A stretch of DNA of 64,000 nucleotides from JAWKIW01 sp041394145 (GCA_041394145.1 JAWKIW010000004.1:186001-250000); one strand, 5' to 3'; shown: positions 45,925-55,854, counted from the stretch's first letter. The notes: generated from the sequence alone by a model not told the origin. Numbers and translations: made by a program.

Positions 45925-48743
45925 ATGGCGGCTGATCCTGTTGGAAGGTCCCGAGCCCGGACCCGCAGCCTGCCCGACCGGGCCCCGGTCCCCGGTGACG
46001 AGGTCGATGCCGACCAGGCGTCGACCCAGGGGCCGGAGCCGTCCACCCTGCCGCCGGGCTACCCGGCCCGATGGGAGGCCGACGTCGTGCTGGCCGACGG
46101 CGGCACGGTGCGGATCCGGCCCATCAAGCCCACCGACACCGGCCGCCACCGCGCCTTCATCGCCCGCCTGTCGCCCGAGGCCCGCTACTACCGCTTCTTC
46201 AGCCCGCGCACCGAAATGCGAGAAGGAGGTCCAGCACTTCTGCAACGTCGACTACGCCGATCGCATGGCGTTGGTGGCGATGCTCGGCGACGACATCATC
46301 GCCATCTCCCGCTACGACCGGCTCCACGACGGCGACCGGCCGAGCGACGAGGCCGAGGTGGCCTTCGTCATCGCCGACGAGCACCGGAAGCAGGCTGGGC
46401 ACGCTGCTGCTCGGAGTACCTCGCCGAGGCGGCCAGGAGCACGGCATCCGACGGTTCACCGCGCAGACCCTGCCCGACAACCGCCGGATGCTGCGCGTCT
46501 TCCACGACGCCGGCTACCGGGTGGTGGAGGGCTTCGACGAGGGCGTCATCGAGGTGGCCTTCGACATCTCGCCCACCGACGACGCCCGCGCCCGCATGGA
46601 GCGGCGCGAGCACGAGGCCGAGCTGCACTCGATCGAGCGGATCCTGCACCCGCGGTCGGTCGCCGTCATCGGGGCGAGCGAGGAGCAGGGGTCGATCGGC
46701 CACCACCTGTTCCTCAACCTGCTGCGCGGCGGGTTCGACGGCCCGGTCTACCCGGTCAACCCCAACCGGCCCCACGTCGCCAGCGTCCCCACGTACGCGA
46801 CGATCACCGACATCCCCGGTGAGGTCGACCTCGCCGTGCTGGTCGTCCCGCCCGAGGTCTGCGTCGAGGTCGTCGACCAGTGCGCCGAGAAGCAGGTCAA
46901 GGGCCTCGTCGTCATCACCGCCGGCTTCAGCGAAGTCGGCGGACGAGGAGCCGCGCTCGAGCGTGAGCTGCTGGTCGCGGCACGCCGGGGTGGCATGCGG
47001 ATGGTGGGTCCCAACTGCCTCGGCGTGGTGAACACCGCCTGTGGCCTCGACGCCACCTTCGCCCCCTCGCCCCCCGATCCGGGACGGGTGGCGTTCCTCT
47101 CCCAGTCCGGCGCGCTCGGCATCGCGCTCGTGGAGTGGACGAACCGGCTCGGCATCGGCGTGTCGTCGTTCGTGTCGATCGGCAACAAAGCCGACGTGAG
47201 CGGCAACGACCTGCTGCAGTACTGGGAGGACGACGACGGCACCGACGTCATCCTCATGTACCTCGAGTCGTTCGGGAACCCGCGCAAGTTCAGCCGGATC
47301 GCCCGGCGGGTGTCCCAGCGCAAGCCGATCGTGGCGGTGAAGTCGGGGCGGACCCAGGCCGGCTCGCGCGCCGCGCTGTCCCACACGGCGGCGGCGGCGA
47401 GCCCCGACACCGCGGTGTCGGCGCTGTTCCACCAGTGCGGCGTGATCAGGGTCGACACCCTCGAGGAGCTGTTCGACCTCGCGCAGGTGCTCGGTCGCGA
47501 GCCGCTGCCGGCGGGCAACCGGGTGGCCATCGTCTCGAACTCCGGTGGTCCCGCCATCCTGGCCGCCGACGCCTGCGAGGCGGTGGGACTCGAGGTCGTC
47601 GCCCTCGACGCCGCCACCTCCGCCACCGCCCGTGACCTCCTCGGCCCCAACGCGGCCGTCGGCAACCCGATCGACATGATCGCCTCGGCCACCCGACCAG
47701 GTACGAGCAGGTGCTGCGGCTCGTGCTCACACGTCGACGCCGTCATCGTGATCTTCACCCGCCCCTCGTCACGCAGCGCCGACGAGGTCGCCGCCGCCAT
47801 CGCCCGGGCCGTCGACGGGTCCGAGAAGCCCGTCGTCGCCAACTTCTTGACGCCGCAGCGCTCGAGTGCGCTGCTCGCCGAGGGTCCCGGCGCCGGCCGC
47901 GTCCCGTCGTTCCCGTCGCCGGAGCCCGCGGCCATCGCCCTGGGGCGCATCGTGCGCTACGCCACCTGGCGCCGGCGCGACCCCGGGACCGTGCCCGTCT
48001 TCGACGACATCGACGCCTCGTCGGCGCGGCGCATCGTGGACGAAGCCCTCCTCGCCGCTCCCTGGGGGCGATGGCTCGATGCCGACGTCGCCGTCGAGCT
48101 GCTCACGGCCTACGGGATCGACGTCGCGCCGGTGCACCGTGTCGGGAGCGCCGACGAGGCGGCCGAGGCGGCCGAGGCGGTCGGCTTCCCCGTGGCGCTC
48201 AAGGCGGCCAGCGGCGGCCTGGTGCACAAGAGCGACGTGGGCGGGCTGCGACTGGGGCTGGCCGAGGCCCAGGCCGTGCGGGACGCCTTCGTGGCCATGG
48301 AGGCGCTGGTGGGCGACGAGCGCCTCGGCGGGATCGTGGTCCAGCCCATGGCCCGCCCGGGGGTCGAGACCATCATCGGCGTGGTGCAGGACCCCGCCTT
48401 CGGCCCGCTGGTGATGTTCGGCATGGGCGGCGTGGCCACCGAGCTGCTGGCCGACCGCGCCTTCCGGGTGCTGCCGATCACCGACGCCGATGCCGACGAC
48501 CTGGTGCGGTCGCTGCGGGGGAGCCCGCTGCTGTCGGGCTACCGGGGGGCGGCGCCCACCGACGTGGGCGCCCTCCAACGGCTGCTGTGCCGCATCGGCC
48601 AGCTCGCCGACGAGATCCCCGAGCTGGCCGAGGTCGACCTCAACCCGGTGGTCGTGAGCGAGCGGGGCGCCATCGCGGTCGACGTGAAGGTGCGGGTCGC
48701 GCCCGTCCCGCCGGCTCGCCCGCCGGTCCGCGCCCTGCGCTGA
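45925..48743 (+). CDS. GNAT acetyltransferase fused to an ADP-forming acyl-CoA synthetase (Pat-like), frame interrupted
   Basis: The gene codes about 940 residues: an N-terminal GNAT domain ('GTVRIRPIKPTD', 'PEARYYRFF', 'AEVAFVIADEH'), a CoA-binding domain ('LHPRSVAVIGASEEQGSIG'), succinyl-CoA-ligase-like domains with the catalytic His in 'ALSHTAAAA', and a C-terminal ATP-grasp ('FPVALKAASGGLVHKSDVGG', 'EVDLNPVVV'). This is the layout of protein acetyltransferases of the Pat type with GNAT first, which acetylate acyl-CoA synthetases. Slips lie near 46218, 46398, 46420 and 47700. ATG 45925 has TAGAAG five bases upstream. The body is well conserved, so slips are probably sequence errors. Confidence 0.8.
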
Positions 48744-48831
48744 GGCCGCGCCGACCGGTCCGGACGCGGCCGGCCGGTGCGCACCGGTCCCGGGCGGCGC
48801 GGCGGCACGTCTCGGCCGGGTGTCGGCGGGG

Positions 48832-49838
48832 TCAGAGCAGGTAGCCCTGCACGTCGACGACGATGTCGGTGGAGGCGCCCGCCGCCGCATTGAGGCGGCG
48901 AAGGCGCCGGCGCCGTCGAGGGCGACGATCTGGGTGCCGCCGACCACGTCGCCGGCGGCGGTCCAGTTGACCGACGAGGTGCCCGGCCAGGCGATGCCGT
49001 TGCGGTACAGGGCGACGAAGCCGGCCGCGCTGCGGGTGACCAGGGTGACGTTCGCCAGCACGGCTCGGGCACCGGCGGGCGCGGCGCCACCGTAGGTGCA
49101 GTCGACCGCCCGGGCGGTGCCGCCGGTCAGCGGCGTCTTCGGGTTCACCGCCGGCGGGTTGCCGGGGCGGGAGTCGTAGACCCGAACCGGTGAGGCGAGC
49201 AGGCGGAGACCGGCCGCCGGCGGCAGGTAGCGCAGCACGGCGCTGCGCACCCGGTTGGCCGCCGAGGTTCCCTGGACCTCGAGGTAGTAGTGGGTCGCCT
49301 CGGCCAGGGTCACCGGCGCCCCCGTGTACGCACCGGTCACGGCGCCCGGCCCACCGGTGGCCGTGATGGTGGCCAGCAGCGTGAACGAGCCACCGGCGGT
49401 GACCGCCTGGAAGTACCACGGCTGGGTGGCCGACCCGCCGGTGGTGTCGCCGTTGACGTCGATCCGCACGATCTGGGAGCCGGCGGGCAGCTCGATGGGC
49501 GCGGCGACGTAGCCGTTGCCGGTGGCGTAGGCGGTGCCGGCGCCGCCGTAGACGATGGTGGCCCCGGCGCCGGTCTGCATGGGCCAGAAGGCGGGGAAGC
49601 CCAGCGTGAGCGATTCGGTGGCGGCCAGCACGGCCTGGGTGCCGCCGCCGGGGGTGGGAGCGGCGAGCGCGGCCCGGAGGTCGGCGCCGTCGAGGGCGAT
49701 CGGTGCCACGGCGGCAGCGCCCAGGGCGGCGCCCGCCTGCAGCACCCGCCGGCGCGTGGGGGCCATGGGCGCCGGCGGGACGGTCGGGCCGTCGGCGCGG
49801 GGACGAGTGGGAGGGGCGGTCGGGTCGTGGGCCGTCAC
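48832..49838 (-). CDS. Tat-exported surface protein with one DTR domain, one frameshift
   Basis: The product is about 335 residues. It begins with a Tat signal, TRRRVLQAGAALGAAAVAP, followed by a beta-rich domain ('PAGSQIVRIDVNGDTTG', 'THYYLEVQGTSAANRV') and a C-terminal DTR-type domain that opens 'VRVYDSRPG' and ends 'DIVVDVQGYLL'. The end lies in another frame after a slip near 48890 in a GCGGCGGC run. GTG 49838 is used because TACCCT stands eight bases before it; ATG 49766 would also keep the Tat motif. It shares its last domain with the beta-helix and propeller proteins. Confidence 0.75.
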
Positions 49839-49846
49839 CGGGATCG

Positions 49847-49852
49847 AGGGTA
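49847..49852 (-). promoter_or_regulatory. -10 box of the Tat-exported protein, leaderless
   Basis: TACCCT on the minus strand ends eight bases before the GTG at 49838, with no room for a ribosome binding site. Confidence 0.48.
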
Positions 49853-49932
49853 CGGCTGCGTCCGGTCTCGGGCGCGGACCTCGGCCGGGACGCCGCTCGG
49901 CGACGCCGATGCGGGGCGCCGTCGCGCTGGGC

Positions 49933-50388
49933 TCAGCCGCCGACCGGTCGCCACCGGGGGACGGCGACCTCGTCGTCGAGCGGGTCGAACACGACCGCCA
50001 CCGCGTCGCCGATGCCGACGCGGTGGGGATCGACGGCGTCGAGGCGGTCGCCGGGCGCCGTGCACAGGTTGCCGACCATCCGCAGCGCCGGGTCCTCGTC
50101 GAGCTCGACGACCACCACCGCGTAGGGCGCCTGCTCGCCGTAGGCCGGCAGCAGCGGCGGATGCGCGACCACGAACGACCACACCCGGCCGCGGCCCGAC
50201 AGCGGCTCCCACTCGTGGTCGAACGAGTGGCACGAGGGGCACAGCGGTCGCGGCGGGAAGCGCCGCCGTCCGCACCCGGAGCAGCGCTGCACCCGCAGCT
50301 CGCCGGCCGCGCACCAACGCCAGAAGGCGGCGGCGTGCTCGTCGGTCGGTCCCGGCGCCAGCATCCCCTCGACGGGCGGCCAGCTCAT
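49933..50388 (-). CDS. DUF35 / OB-fold zinc-ribbon acyl-CoA-associated protein
   Basis: A 151-residue protein with a rubredoxin-like zinc ribbon (C36, C39, C50, C53) and an OB-fold ('GRGRVWSFVVAHPPLLPAYG', 'VVVELDEDPALRMVGNL'). Such proteins bind thiolase/lipid-transfer proteins and acyl-CoA, as ChsH2 does with Ltp2 in mycobacterial sterol side-chain breakdown. The thiolase-like gene stands 139 bases upstream on the same strand, which fits that pairing. ATG 50388 is used; upstream codons are Arg-rich and not conserved. It is the last gene of the three-gene operon. Confidence 0.86.
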   Translation of the reverse strand: MSWPPVEGMLAPGPTDEHAAAFWRWCAAGELRVQRCSGCGRRRFPPRPLCPSCHSFDHEWEPLSGRGRVWSFVVAHPPLLPAYGEQAPYAVVVVELDEDPALRMVGNLCTAPGDRLDAVDPHRVGIGDAVAVVFDPLDDEVAVPRWRPVGG

Positions 50389-50527
50389 CGGTCGCTCCGC
50401 CGCTCGCACGACCCGCGGCCGGCGCCCGCCTCGCCGGGCCCACGGGGCTCCCCGGCCCTCGCGGCTCCGCTCGCCCATGGTCGCGGGCACGTGGACGGCT
50501 CTGGGCGCGTGCTGCGCATCGGGGCCC

Positions 50528-51691
50528 TCATCCGGGCCGCCGTAGGAGCAGGGCGCTGGTGGGCACGCCCTCGCCGCTCGTCACGAGGCAGGTCTCGGCG
50601 TCGGGCACCTGCGAGGTGGAGGTGCCCCGCAGCTGGCGCACCCCCTCGGTGATCAGGTTGAAGCCGTGCACGTAGGCCTCCGACATCCCGCCGCCCGAGG
50701 TGTTGACCGGGAGCCGCCCCCCGGGTCCGAGGGCACCGTCGTCGGTGAAGGCCGCGCCCTCGCCCCGCCCGCAGATGCCGTAGCCCTCCAGCGACAGGAT
50801 CACGAGGGGCGAGAAGGCGTCGTAGAGCTGGGCCACGTCGAGGTCGGCCGGGGTGAGCTCGGCGTTGCGCCACAGCAGCTCGGCACACGCGTGGGCCGGA
50901 CCGAGCAGCGGGTCCTCGTTGAAGTAGTTGGTCATGGTCTGGTGCTGGTCGGGGATCGACTGGGCGAAGGCGTGCACCAGCACCGGGGCGCCCCTGGTGT
51001 CGGCGGCCCGGTCGGCCCGCACGATGACCACGGCGCCGGCGCCGTCGGACTCGAGGCAGTTGTCGAACAGGCACAGCGGCTCGGAGATCCAGCGCGCCGC
51101 GAAGTAGTCGTCGCGGCTCATGGGCTTGGCGTGCATCATCGCCGCCGGGTTGCGGTTGGCGTGGGCCCGCACCGCGGTGGCCACGTTGCACAGGTGCTCG
51201 CGGGTCGCGCCGTACTCGTGCATGTAGCGGCGCGTCAGCATCGCGATCTCGTCGACCGGTCGCAGCAGCCCGAACGGCCGGCTCCACTGCTGGTTGCCGG
51301 CGACGCGGTCGCGCACCCCGGCCCACGGGCGGGCGCCGGCGGCACCCCGCTTGCGCGAGCGCCACGCCACCGCCACCTCGCACTGCCCGCTGGCCACGGC
51401 CATGGCGGCGTTGCCGACCACCCCGCAACCGGCGCCCCCGCCGTAGCCGACCTGGGAGAACCACGTGACGGCCCGACAGCCCAGGTTGCGGGCGATCTCG
51501 ATCTCCTCGGTGGTCTCCAGCGTGTAGGAGGCCAGCCCGTCGACCTCGGACGGGTGGATGCCGGCGTCGTCGAGGGCGGCGAGGATGGCCTGAAGCGCCA
51601 GCTCGTGCTCGGAGGGCTCGAGGTGCTTGGCGAACGCGGTCTGGCCGACGCCGACGATGGCGGTGGCGTCGGTGAGCGGCGAGCGGCTCAC
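50528..51691 (-). CDS. Thiolase-fold lipid-transfer protein (SCP-x / Ltp type)
   Basis: A 387-residue member of the non-condensing thiolase group. It has 'AIVGVGQTAFAK' at the start, 'QVGYGGGAGCGVVGNAAMAV' in place of the usual thiolase active-site Cys motif, and 'AQLYDAFSPLVILSLEGYG' and 'NTSGGGMSEAYVHG' at the end. The loss of the standard Cys triad and the Tyr in 'LYDAF' fit Ltp2-like retro-aldolases rather than a true thiolase. Its neighbour DUF35 protein is the usual partner. GTG 51691 is used. Likely task: cleaving a beta-hydroxyacyl-CoA side chain. Confidence 0.86.
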   Translation of the reverse strand: MSRSPLTDATAIVGVGQTAFAKHLEPSEHELALQAILAALDDAGIHPSEVDGLASYTLETTEEIEIARNLGCRAVTWFSQVGYGGGAGCGVVGNAAMAVASGQCEVAVAWRSRKRGAAGARPWAGVRDRVAGNQQWSRPFGLLRPVDEIAMLTRRYMHEYGATREHLCNVATAVRAHANRNPAAMMHAKPMSRDDYFAARWISEPLCLFDNCLESDGAGAVVIVRADRAADTRGAPVLVHAFAQSIPDQHQTMTNYFNEDPLLGPAHACAELLWRNAELTPADLDVAQLYDAFSPLVILSLEGYGICGRGEGAAFTDDGALGPGGRLPVNTSGGGMSEAYVHGFNLITEGVRQLRGTSTSQVPDAETCLVTSGEGVPTSALLLRRPG

Positions 51692-51803
51692 CGGGCGGTC
51701 ACCACGCCGGGCGCGGCCGGTCGGGCCGACGTGCTCGCGACCGCGGCTGCCGCTGCACCATCCCTGGTGCGCATCGCCGCCGGACCGGTGCCACCGCCCG
51801 CCA

Positions 51804-53963
51804 TCAGCGGGGCACCACCAGGGCGTCGAGGGCCACCACGCCCTTGCCCCTCGGGCGCACGACGAGCGGGTTGATGTCGAGCTCGGCGATGGCGTCGGCG
51901 TTGTCGACGGCGAGGCGCTGCACCTTCATGATCGTGTCGACGAGGGCCTTGACGTCGGCGGGCTTCGCGCCCCGCACGCCCTCGAAGAGCTTGGCGCCGG
52001 CCAGCTCGCCCACCATGCGCTCGGCGTCGTCGCGCCCGAACGGTGGCACCCGGAAGGTGACGTCGCCGAGCACCTCGACGAACACGCCACCGAGACCCAA
52101 CATCACGACCGGACCGAACAGCTCGTCCTGGGACACGCCGATCACGGCCTCGATGCCGCCCGTGACCATCTCGCACACCAGCACGCCCTCGAGGTCGGCC
52201 CGCCTGTCGGCCTTGCGGGCCGCCTCGGCCAGCTCGTTGTAGGCGGCCTTCGCCTCGGCGGCCGACGACACGCCGACCTTCACCAGCCCGAGGTCGGACT
52301 TGTGCAGCAGCTGGGGCGAGCACGCCTTCATCACCACGGGGAAGCCGATGGCGGCCGCCGCCCGGGCGGCCTCGGCGGCCGAGCCGACGAGCACGTCGTT
52401 GCTCACCGGGATCTTGTAGGCGCGCAGGACCTCCTTCGAGCCGTGCTCGGACAGCGCAGTGCCGGCCTCGGCCGCGGCGGCGAGCGGGGGCGCCACCTTC
52501 TTGGCCGCCGCCGACGGCTTGGTGACCGCGTCGGCGAACGGCGAGGTGTAGCGGTCCTGGAAGTCCCACCAGTCGAAGTAGGCCCGGGCCGCCTGCACGC
52601 AGTTGTGGAAGGTGCGGAAGGTCGGCAGCCCGCTCGGCAGGAGGATGTCGGTGTAGACGGGGTCGGACACGTCGGGCGAGCCCCACACCACGAAGATGGG
52701 CTTGTCGGTGGTCTCGGCCGCCTCGACCAGCGTCGTGGCCAGCGGGCGGCTGATGGTCTCCAGCGCGCCGGTGATCGGGCAGATCACGAGGTCGACGTTG
52801 GGGTCGGCCAGGATCGCCTCGATGATCTGCGGGCCCCGCTCGTCGGTGGACGGCGGCCCGCCGTTGTCGACCGGGTTCGACACCCGCAGGTACGAGGGGA
52901 TGAGCCCGTCGTGCAGGCGCTTCTGCGTCGTGCGCGTCAGCTCGGGCAGCTCGAGGCCGGCGTCGGCGAGCAGGTCGGCCATGTGGGCGCCGGTGCCGCC
53001 GGAGATGGCGTACACGCACACCCCCCGGCCCTTCGGGCGCGAGGTGCGGGCGAACATGGCGGCGGTGTCGGTGAGCTCGTCGAGGCCGTCGACCCGCGTC
53101 ACGCCGAGCTGGCGGAACACGGCGTCGGTGACGGCATCGGACCCGGTGAGGTGGCCCGTGTGGCTCTGGGCCATCGACGCGCCCTCGGCCGTCTTGCCCA
53201 CCTTCACGCACACGATGGGCACACCGGCTGCCGCCGCGTGGTCGGCCGCCAGCATGAGCGTGCGGCCGTCCTTGAAGCCCTCGATGTAGCAGGCGATCAC
53301 GCCCACCTCGTCCTGGTCGGCGAAGTAGCGCGCGAAGTCGGCGAACTCGAGGTCGGCCTCGTTGCCGGTGGGGGCCCAGTGCGACAGGGCGACGCCGAAG
53401 TCCTGGGCCTGGAACACCGGCCGGCCCTGGTGCCCGCTCTGGGTGATGAGGGCGATCTTGGGGGCGGGCAGGTCGTCGCGGAACGACTCGAAGGCGTTGA
53501 GGTTGGTGTTGGGCCCCAGCAGGTGGGTCGAGCCCGAGGCGATCAGGTCCTCGAGGCGGTCCTGCAGTGCGGCGCCCTTCGCCCCGGTCTCGGCGAAGCC
53601 GGCCGAGAAGATCACCGCGTACTTGGGGGCCTTGTCGAGCACCGTCTCGAACATGCCGACGGCGTCGCCCACCAGGATCACGGCGAGGTCGATCTCGCCG
53701 GGGACGTCGGCGATGGTGTCGTAGCAGCGGACGCCGTCGACCTCGTCGTACTTGGGGTGCACCGGGATGACCGTCGCTCCGGCCCGCTGGCCCCAGGCCG
53801 AGATCTTGCGCCACATGGCGGTGTTCGGCTTGCGGGACGTGGCCGAGGCACCGATGACGGCGACGGTCTTCGGGTGGAAGAAGGCGTCGAGGTCGAGGTC
53901 GCGCAGCGCGACGGGGCGTCCGGTGACGTCGAGCGGCTGGCCTGACGGGCTCTGGGGCGTCAT
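51804..53963 (-). CDS. ADP-forming acyl-CoA synthetase (acetate-CoA ligase family)
   Basis: A 719-residue single-chain enzyme with CoA-binding ('FHPKTVAVIGASATSRK', near 28-45), two ligase-CoA domains with the phospho-His in 'MAQSHTGHLTG' (about 265), and a C-terminal ATP-grasp ('FPVVMKACSPQLLHKSDLG', 'ELDINPLVV'). It makes acyl-CoA from acid and ATP, or the reverse. It resembles the GNAT-fused protein at 45925 but lacks the GNAT part. It is first in an operon with the thiolase-like and DUF35 genes and has an operator directly at its promoter. Confidence 0.9.
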   Translation of the reverse strand: MTPQSPSGQPLDVTGRPVALRDLDLDAFFHPKTVAVIGASATSRKPNTAMWRKISAWGQRAGATVIPVHPKYDEVDGVRCYDTIADVPGEIDLAVILVGDAVGMFETVLDKAPKYAVIFSAGFAETGAKGAALQDRLEDLIASGSTHLLGPNTNLNAFESFRDDLPAPKIALITQSGHQGRPVFQAQDFGVALSHWAPTGNEADLEFADFARYFADQDEVGVIACYIEGFKDGRTLMLAADHAAAAGVPIVCVKVGKTAEGASMAQSHTGHLTGSDAVTDAVFRQLGVTRVDGLDELTDTAAMFARTSRPKGRGVCVYAISGGTGAHMADLLADAGLELPELTRTTQKRLHDGLIPSYLRVSNPVDNGGPPSTDERGPQIIEAILADPNVDLVICPITGALETISRPLATTLVEAAETTDKPIFVVWGSPDVSDPVYTDILLPSGLPTFRTFHNCVQAARAYFDWWDFQDRYTSPFADAVTKPSAAAKKVAPPLAAAAEAGTALSEHGSKEVLRAYKIPVSNDVLVGSAAEAARAAAAIGFPVVMKACSPQLLHKSDLGLVKVGVSSAAEAKAAYNELAEAARKADRRADLEGVLVCEMVTGGIEAVIGVSQDELFGPVVMLGLGGVFVEVLGDVTFRVPPFGRDDAERMVGELAGAKLFEGVRGAKPADVKALVDTIMKVQRLAVDNADAIAELDINPLVVRPRGKGVVALDALVVPR

Positions 53964-53971
53964 GGCCCGGC

Positions 53972-53997
53972 AGCCTACCTGACGCCGGTGTCAGAAA
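53972..53997 (-). promoter_or_regulatory. -10 box and operator of the CoA-ligase operon
   Basis: Reading the minus strand, the operator (53997-53976, core TGACACCGGCGTCA) is followed by TAGGCT at 53977-53972, and the ATG comes eight bases later. The operator thus overlaps the -10 box by two bases and the mRNA is probably leaderless. Confidence 0.65.
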
Positions 53998-54088
53998 AGT
54001 CCGGGCCGACGGCGGGCGGCGGGCGGCCCGGGGGCTCGACGCGCCTCGCCGCGGCCGGACCCGGTGGCCGGCTCGGGGCGCGGCCTGG

Positions 54089-54871
54089 TCAGGACGAGGG
54101 GACCTTGAACGAGGCGATGACGCGCTGGAGGGCGGCGACGTCGGCCTGGGAGGTGAGCGACACCCCGAGGACGGCGAGGTCGCCCGTTCCCTGCTTGTCG
54201 CTGGCGGCGATCTGCACGACGGTGACGTCGTTGTTCACGCCGCAGCCCGTCGTGACCTGGGCCTGCCCGCTGTAGTCCTTGTCCTCGAACGGGAACGCCT
54301 GGGGGCTGCCGGTGCACTGGTCGAGCTTGTCGACCTCTCCCTCGTGCTGGAGCGCCCACGCCGCTCCCTTCGACCGGAGCTCGCCCTGGTAGGCGGCGAA
54401 GCGCATGCCCGGCGTCGTGCGGTTGTCGTAGTAGTCCTGCAGGTCCAGGGAGGCGACGATGCTGGGGACGGTGACCCCGGTGATGGTGCGCACCTTCGTG
54501 TCGGTCTCCCAGGTGGCGGGGATGTCGACGGCGATGGCGTCGGTCGCGTCCCGCTCGGTCACGAACCGGCCGTAGGGGGCGTCGTCGGGGAGGTCGGCGA
54601 ACACCGTCGGGTCGATGCCGCCGAGGTCGTCGGCGGAGATGTTGGCCTGGGCCCGAGACGTCGTCGTGCGGCGCGGTGCGGTCGTCCCGGGGGTCCGCGT
54701 CGTGCCCGGGGACTGGGTGGTGGCGGGCGCCTCGGTGGTCGCCACCACCGCGGTCGTGGTGGTGCCGGGGATGTCGCTGGTGACCTCCTTCTTGGAGCAG
54801 GCCGCTCCGAGCGTGGCGGTCACGGCGACGGTGGCGGCGAGCAGCGCCAGGGGGCCTCGGGAGGTCGTCAT
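54089..54871 (-). CDS. Lipoprotein, paralog 1 of 4
   Basis: A 260-residue lipoprotein: signal peptide with lipobox LGAAC (Cys 25), a Thr/Pro linker to about residue 72, and a folded domain with 'LGGIDPTVFADLPDDAPYGRF', 'PATWETDTKVRTITGVTVPS', 'PGMRFAAY' and 'VTTGCGV'. It shares this pattern with the three genes upstream. Two cysteines in the domain (in 'QCTGS' and 'TGCG') probably form a disulfide. No known family was recognised. It is the last of the four tandem genes. Confidence 0.75.
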   Translation of the reverse strand: MTTSRGPLALLAATVAVTATLGAACSKKEVTSDIPGTTTTAVVATTEAPATTQSPGTTRTPGTTAPRRTTTSRAQANISADDLGGIDPTVFADLPDDAPYGRFVTERDATDAIAVDIPATWETDTKVRTITGVTVPSIVASLDLQDYYDNRTTPGMRFAAYQGELRSKGAAWALQHEGEVDKLDQCTGSPQAFPFEDKDYSGQAQVTTGCGVNNDVTVVQIAASDKQGTGDLAVLGVSLTSQADVAALQRVIASFKVPSS

Positions 54872-54942
54872 GGCGGCAGGTTGCCCGCCGTCCCGTTGGC
54901 CGCGCTAGGGCCGGTGGACCCGATCGGCGATCACCCGGCGGA

Positions 54943-55740
54943 TCAAGGCAGCTTGAACGACCGGATGACGTGGCTGAGGGCGTCGACGTCGGCCTGGGTC
55001 ACCAGCTGCACCTGCATGACGACCAGGTCGCGGTTGCCCGACGGATCGCTGGCGACGATGTGGACGTTCACCAGCTGGCCGTCCACGCCACACCCGGTCG
55101 TGATGACGGCCGTCCCCTGGTACACGCCGTCCTGGAAGACCACGCGCTCGGGCGTGCCCGTGCAGCTGTCGAGGCGGTCGAGGTCGGCGAGGTGCTGCAG
55201 CGCCCAGGCCTCGCCCTTCGCCTTGAGCGCACCGCTGTAGATGCCGAAGCGCATGCCGGGCGTCGACTTGTTGGCCAGGTAGTCGCTCAGGTTCTCGGAC
55301 GCGTAGATCGACGGCAGGTCCACGCCCTCGAGGGTGCGGAGGTCGGTGTCGGTCTGCCAGGTGGCGGGCAGCTCGACGGAGATCTTCTTCTGGCTGTCGG
55401 TGACCTCGGTGTAGCGACCGTAGGGCGCGCCGTCGGGGAGGTCGCTGAAGGCGTCGGGGTCGATGCCGCCGAGCTGGGAGGCATCGATGGTGCTGGTCCG
55501 GCGCGACGTGGTGGTCCGTCGCACGGCCGTGGTGCCGGGAGCCCGGGTGGTGCCGGGCGATCGCGTGGTGCCCGGCGAGCGGGTCGTGCCCGGCGCCTCG
55601 GTGGTCGCCGCCGTCGTGGTCGTCGTCAGGGCGGCGACGTCGGCGTTCTCCTTCTTCGAGCACGCGGCGCCCGCGGTCATCACCGCCACGGCGAGGGTTG
55701 CGGCGACGGTGCAGCGGACTCGGGCTCGGGGCGCAGCCAT
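54943..55740 (-). CDS. Lipoprotein, paralog 2 of 4
   Basis: A 265-residue lipoprotein and the closest relative of its downstream neighbour. The lipobox is AGAAC with Cys at 27; the linker is built of 'GTTRSPGTTR'-type repeats. The domain has 'LGGIDPDAFSDLPDGAPYGRY', 'PATWQTDTDLRTLEG', 'PGMRFGIY' and 'ITTGCGV'. ATG 55740 is six bases after a TACGCT box, so the message is probably leaderless and starts here rather than upstream. Confidence 0.75.
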   Translation of the reverse strand: MAAPRARVRCTVAATLAVAVMTAGAACSKKENADVAALTTTTTAATTEAPGTTRSPGTTRSPGTTRAPGTTAVRRTTTSRRTSTIDASQLGGIDPDAFSDLPDGAPYGRYTEVTDSQKKISVELPATWQTDTDLRTLEGVDLPSIYASENLSDYLANKSTPGMRFGIYSGALKAKGEAWALQHLADLDRLDSCTGTPERVVFQDGVYQGTAVITTGCGVDGQLVNVHIVASDPSGNRDLVVMQVQLVTQADVDALSHVIRSFKLP

Positions 55741-55746
55741 GGCGCG

Positions 55747-55752
55747 AGCGTA
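55747..55752 (-). promoter_or_regulatory. -10 box of lipoprotein 2, leaderless
   Basis: TACGCT on the minus strand stands six bases before the ATG at 55740, with no ribosome binding site between. Confidence 0.5.
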
Positions 55753-55854
55753 GGTGGCTCCGCCGCGCCGTGCCCGCGGCCGCGTGGTGCCCCGGCCGCG
55801 TGGTGGCTCCGCCGAGGTCACGTCCGGCACCCGCGTCGAACCGAGCGTCGGCGG

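Noticed and set aside
45684..46046. A minus-strand reading with repeated 'REGVERAIEQG' that looks like a coiled coil.
   Set aside because: It is only the complement of the tandem repeats after the LLM gene; no ribosome binding site or homology supports it.
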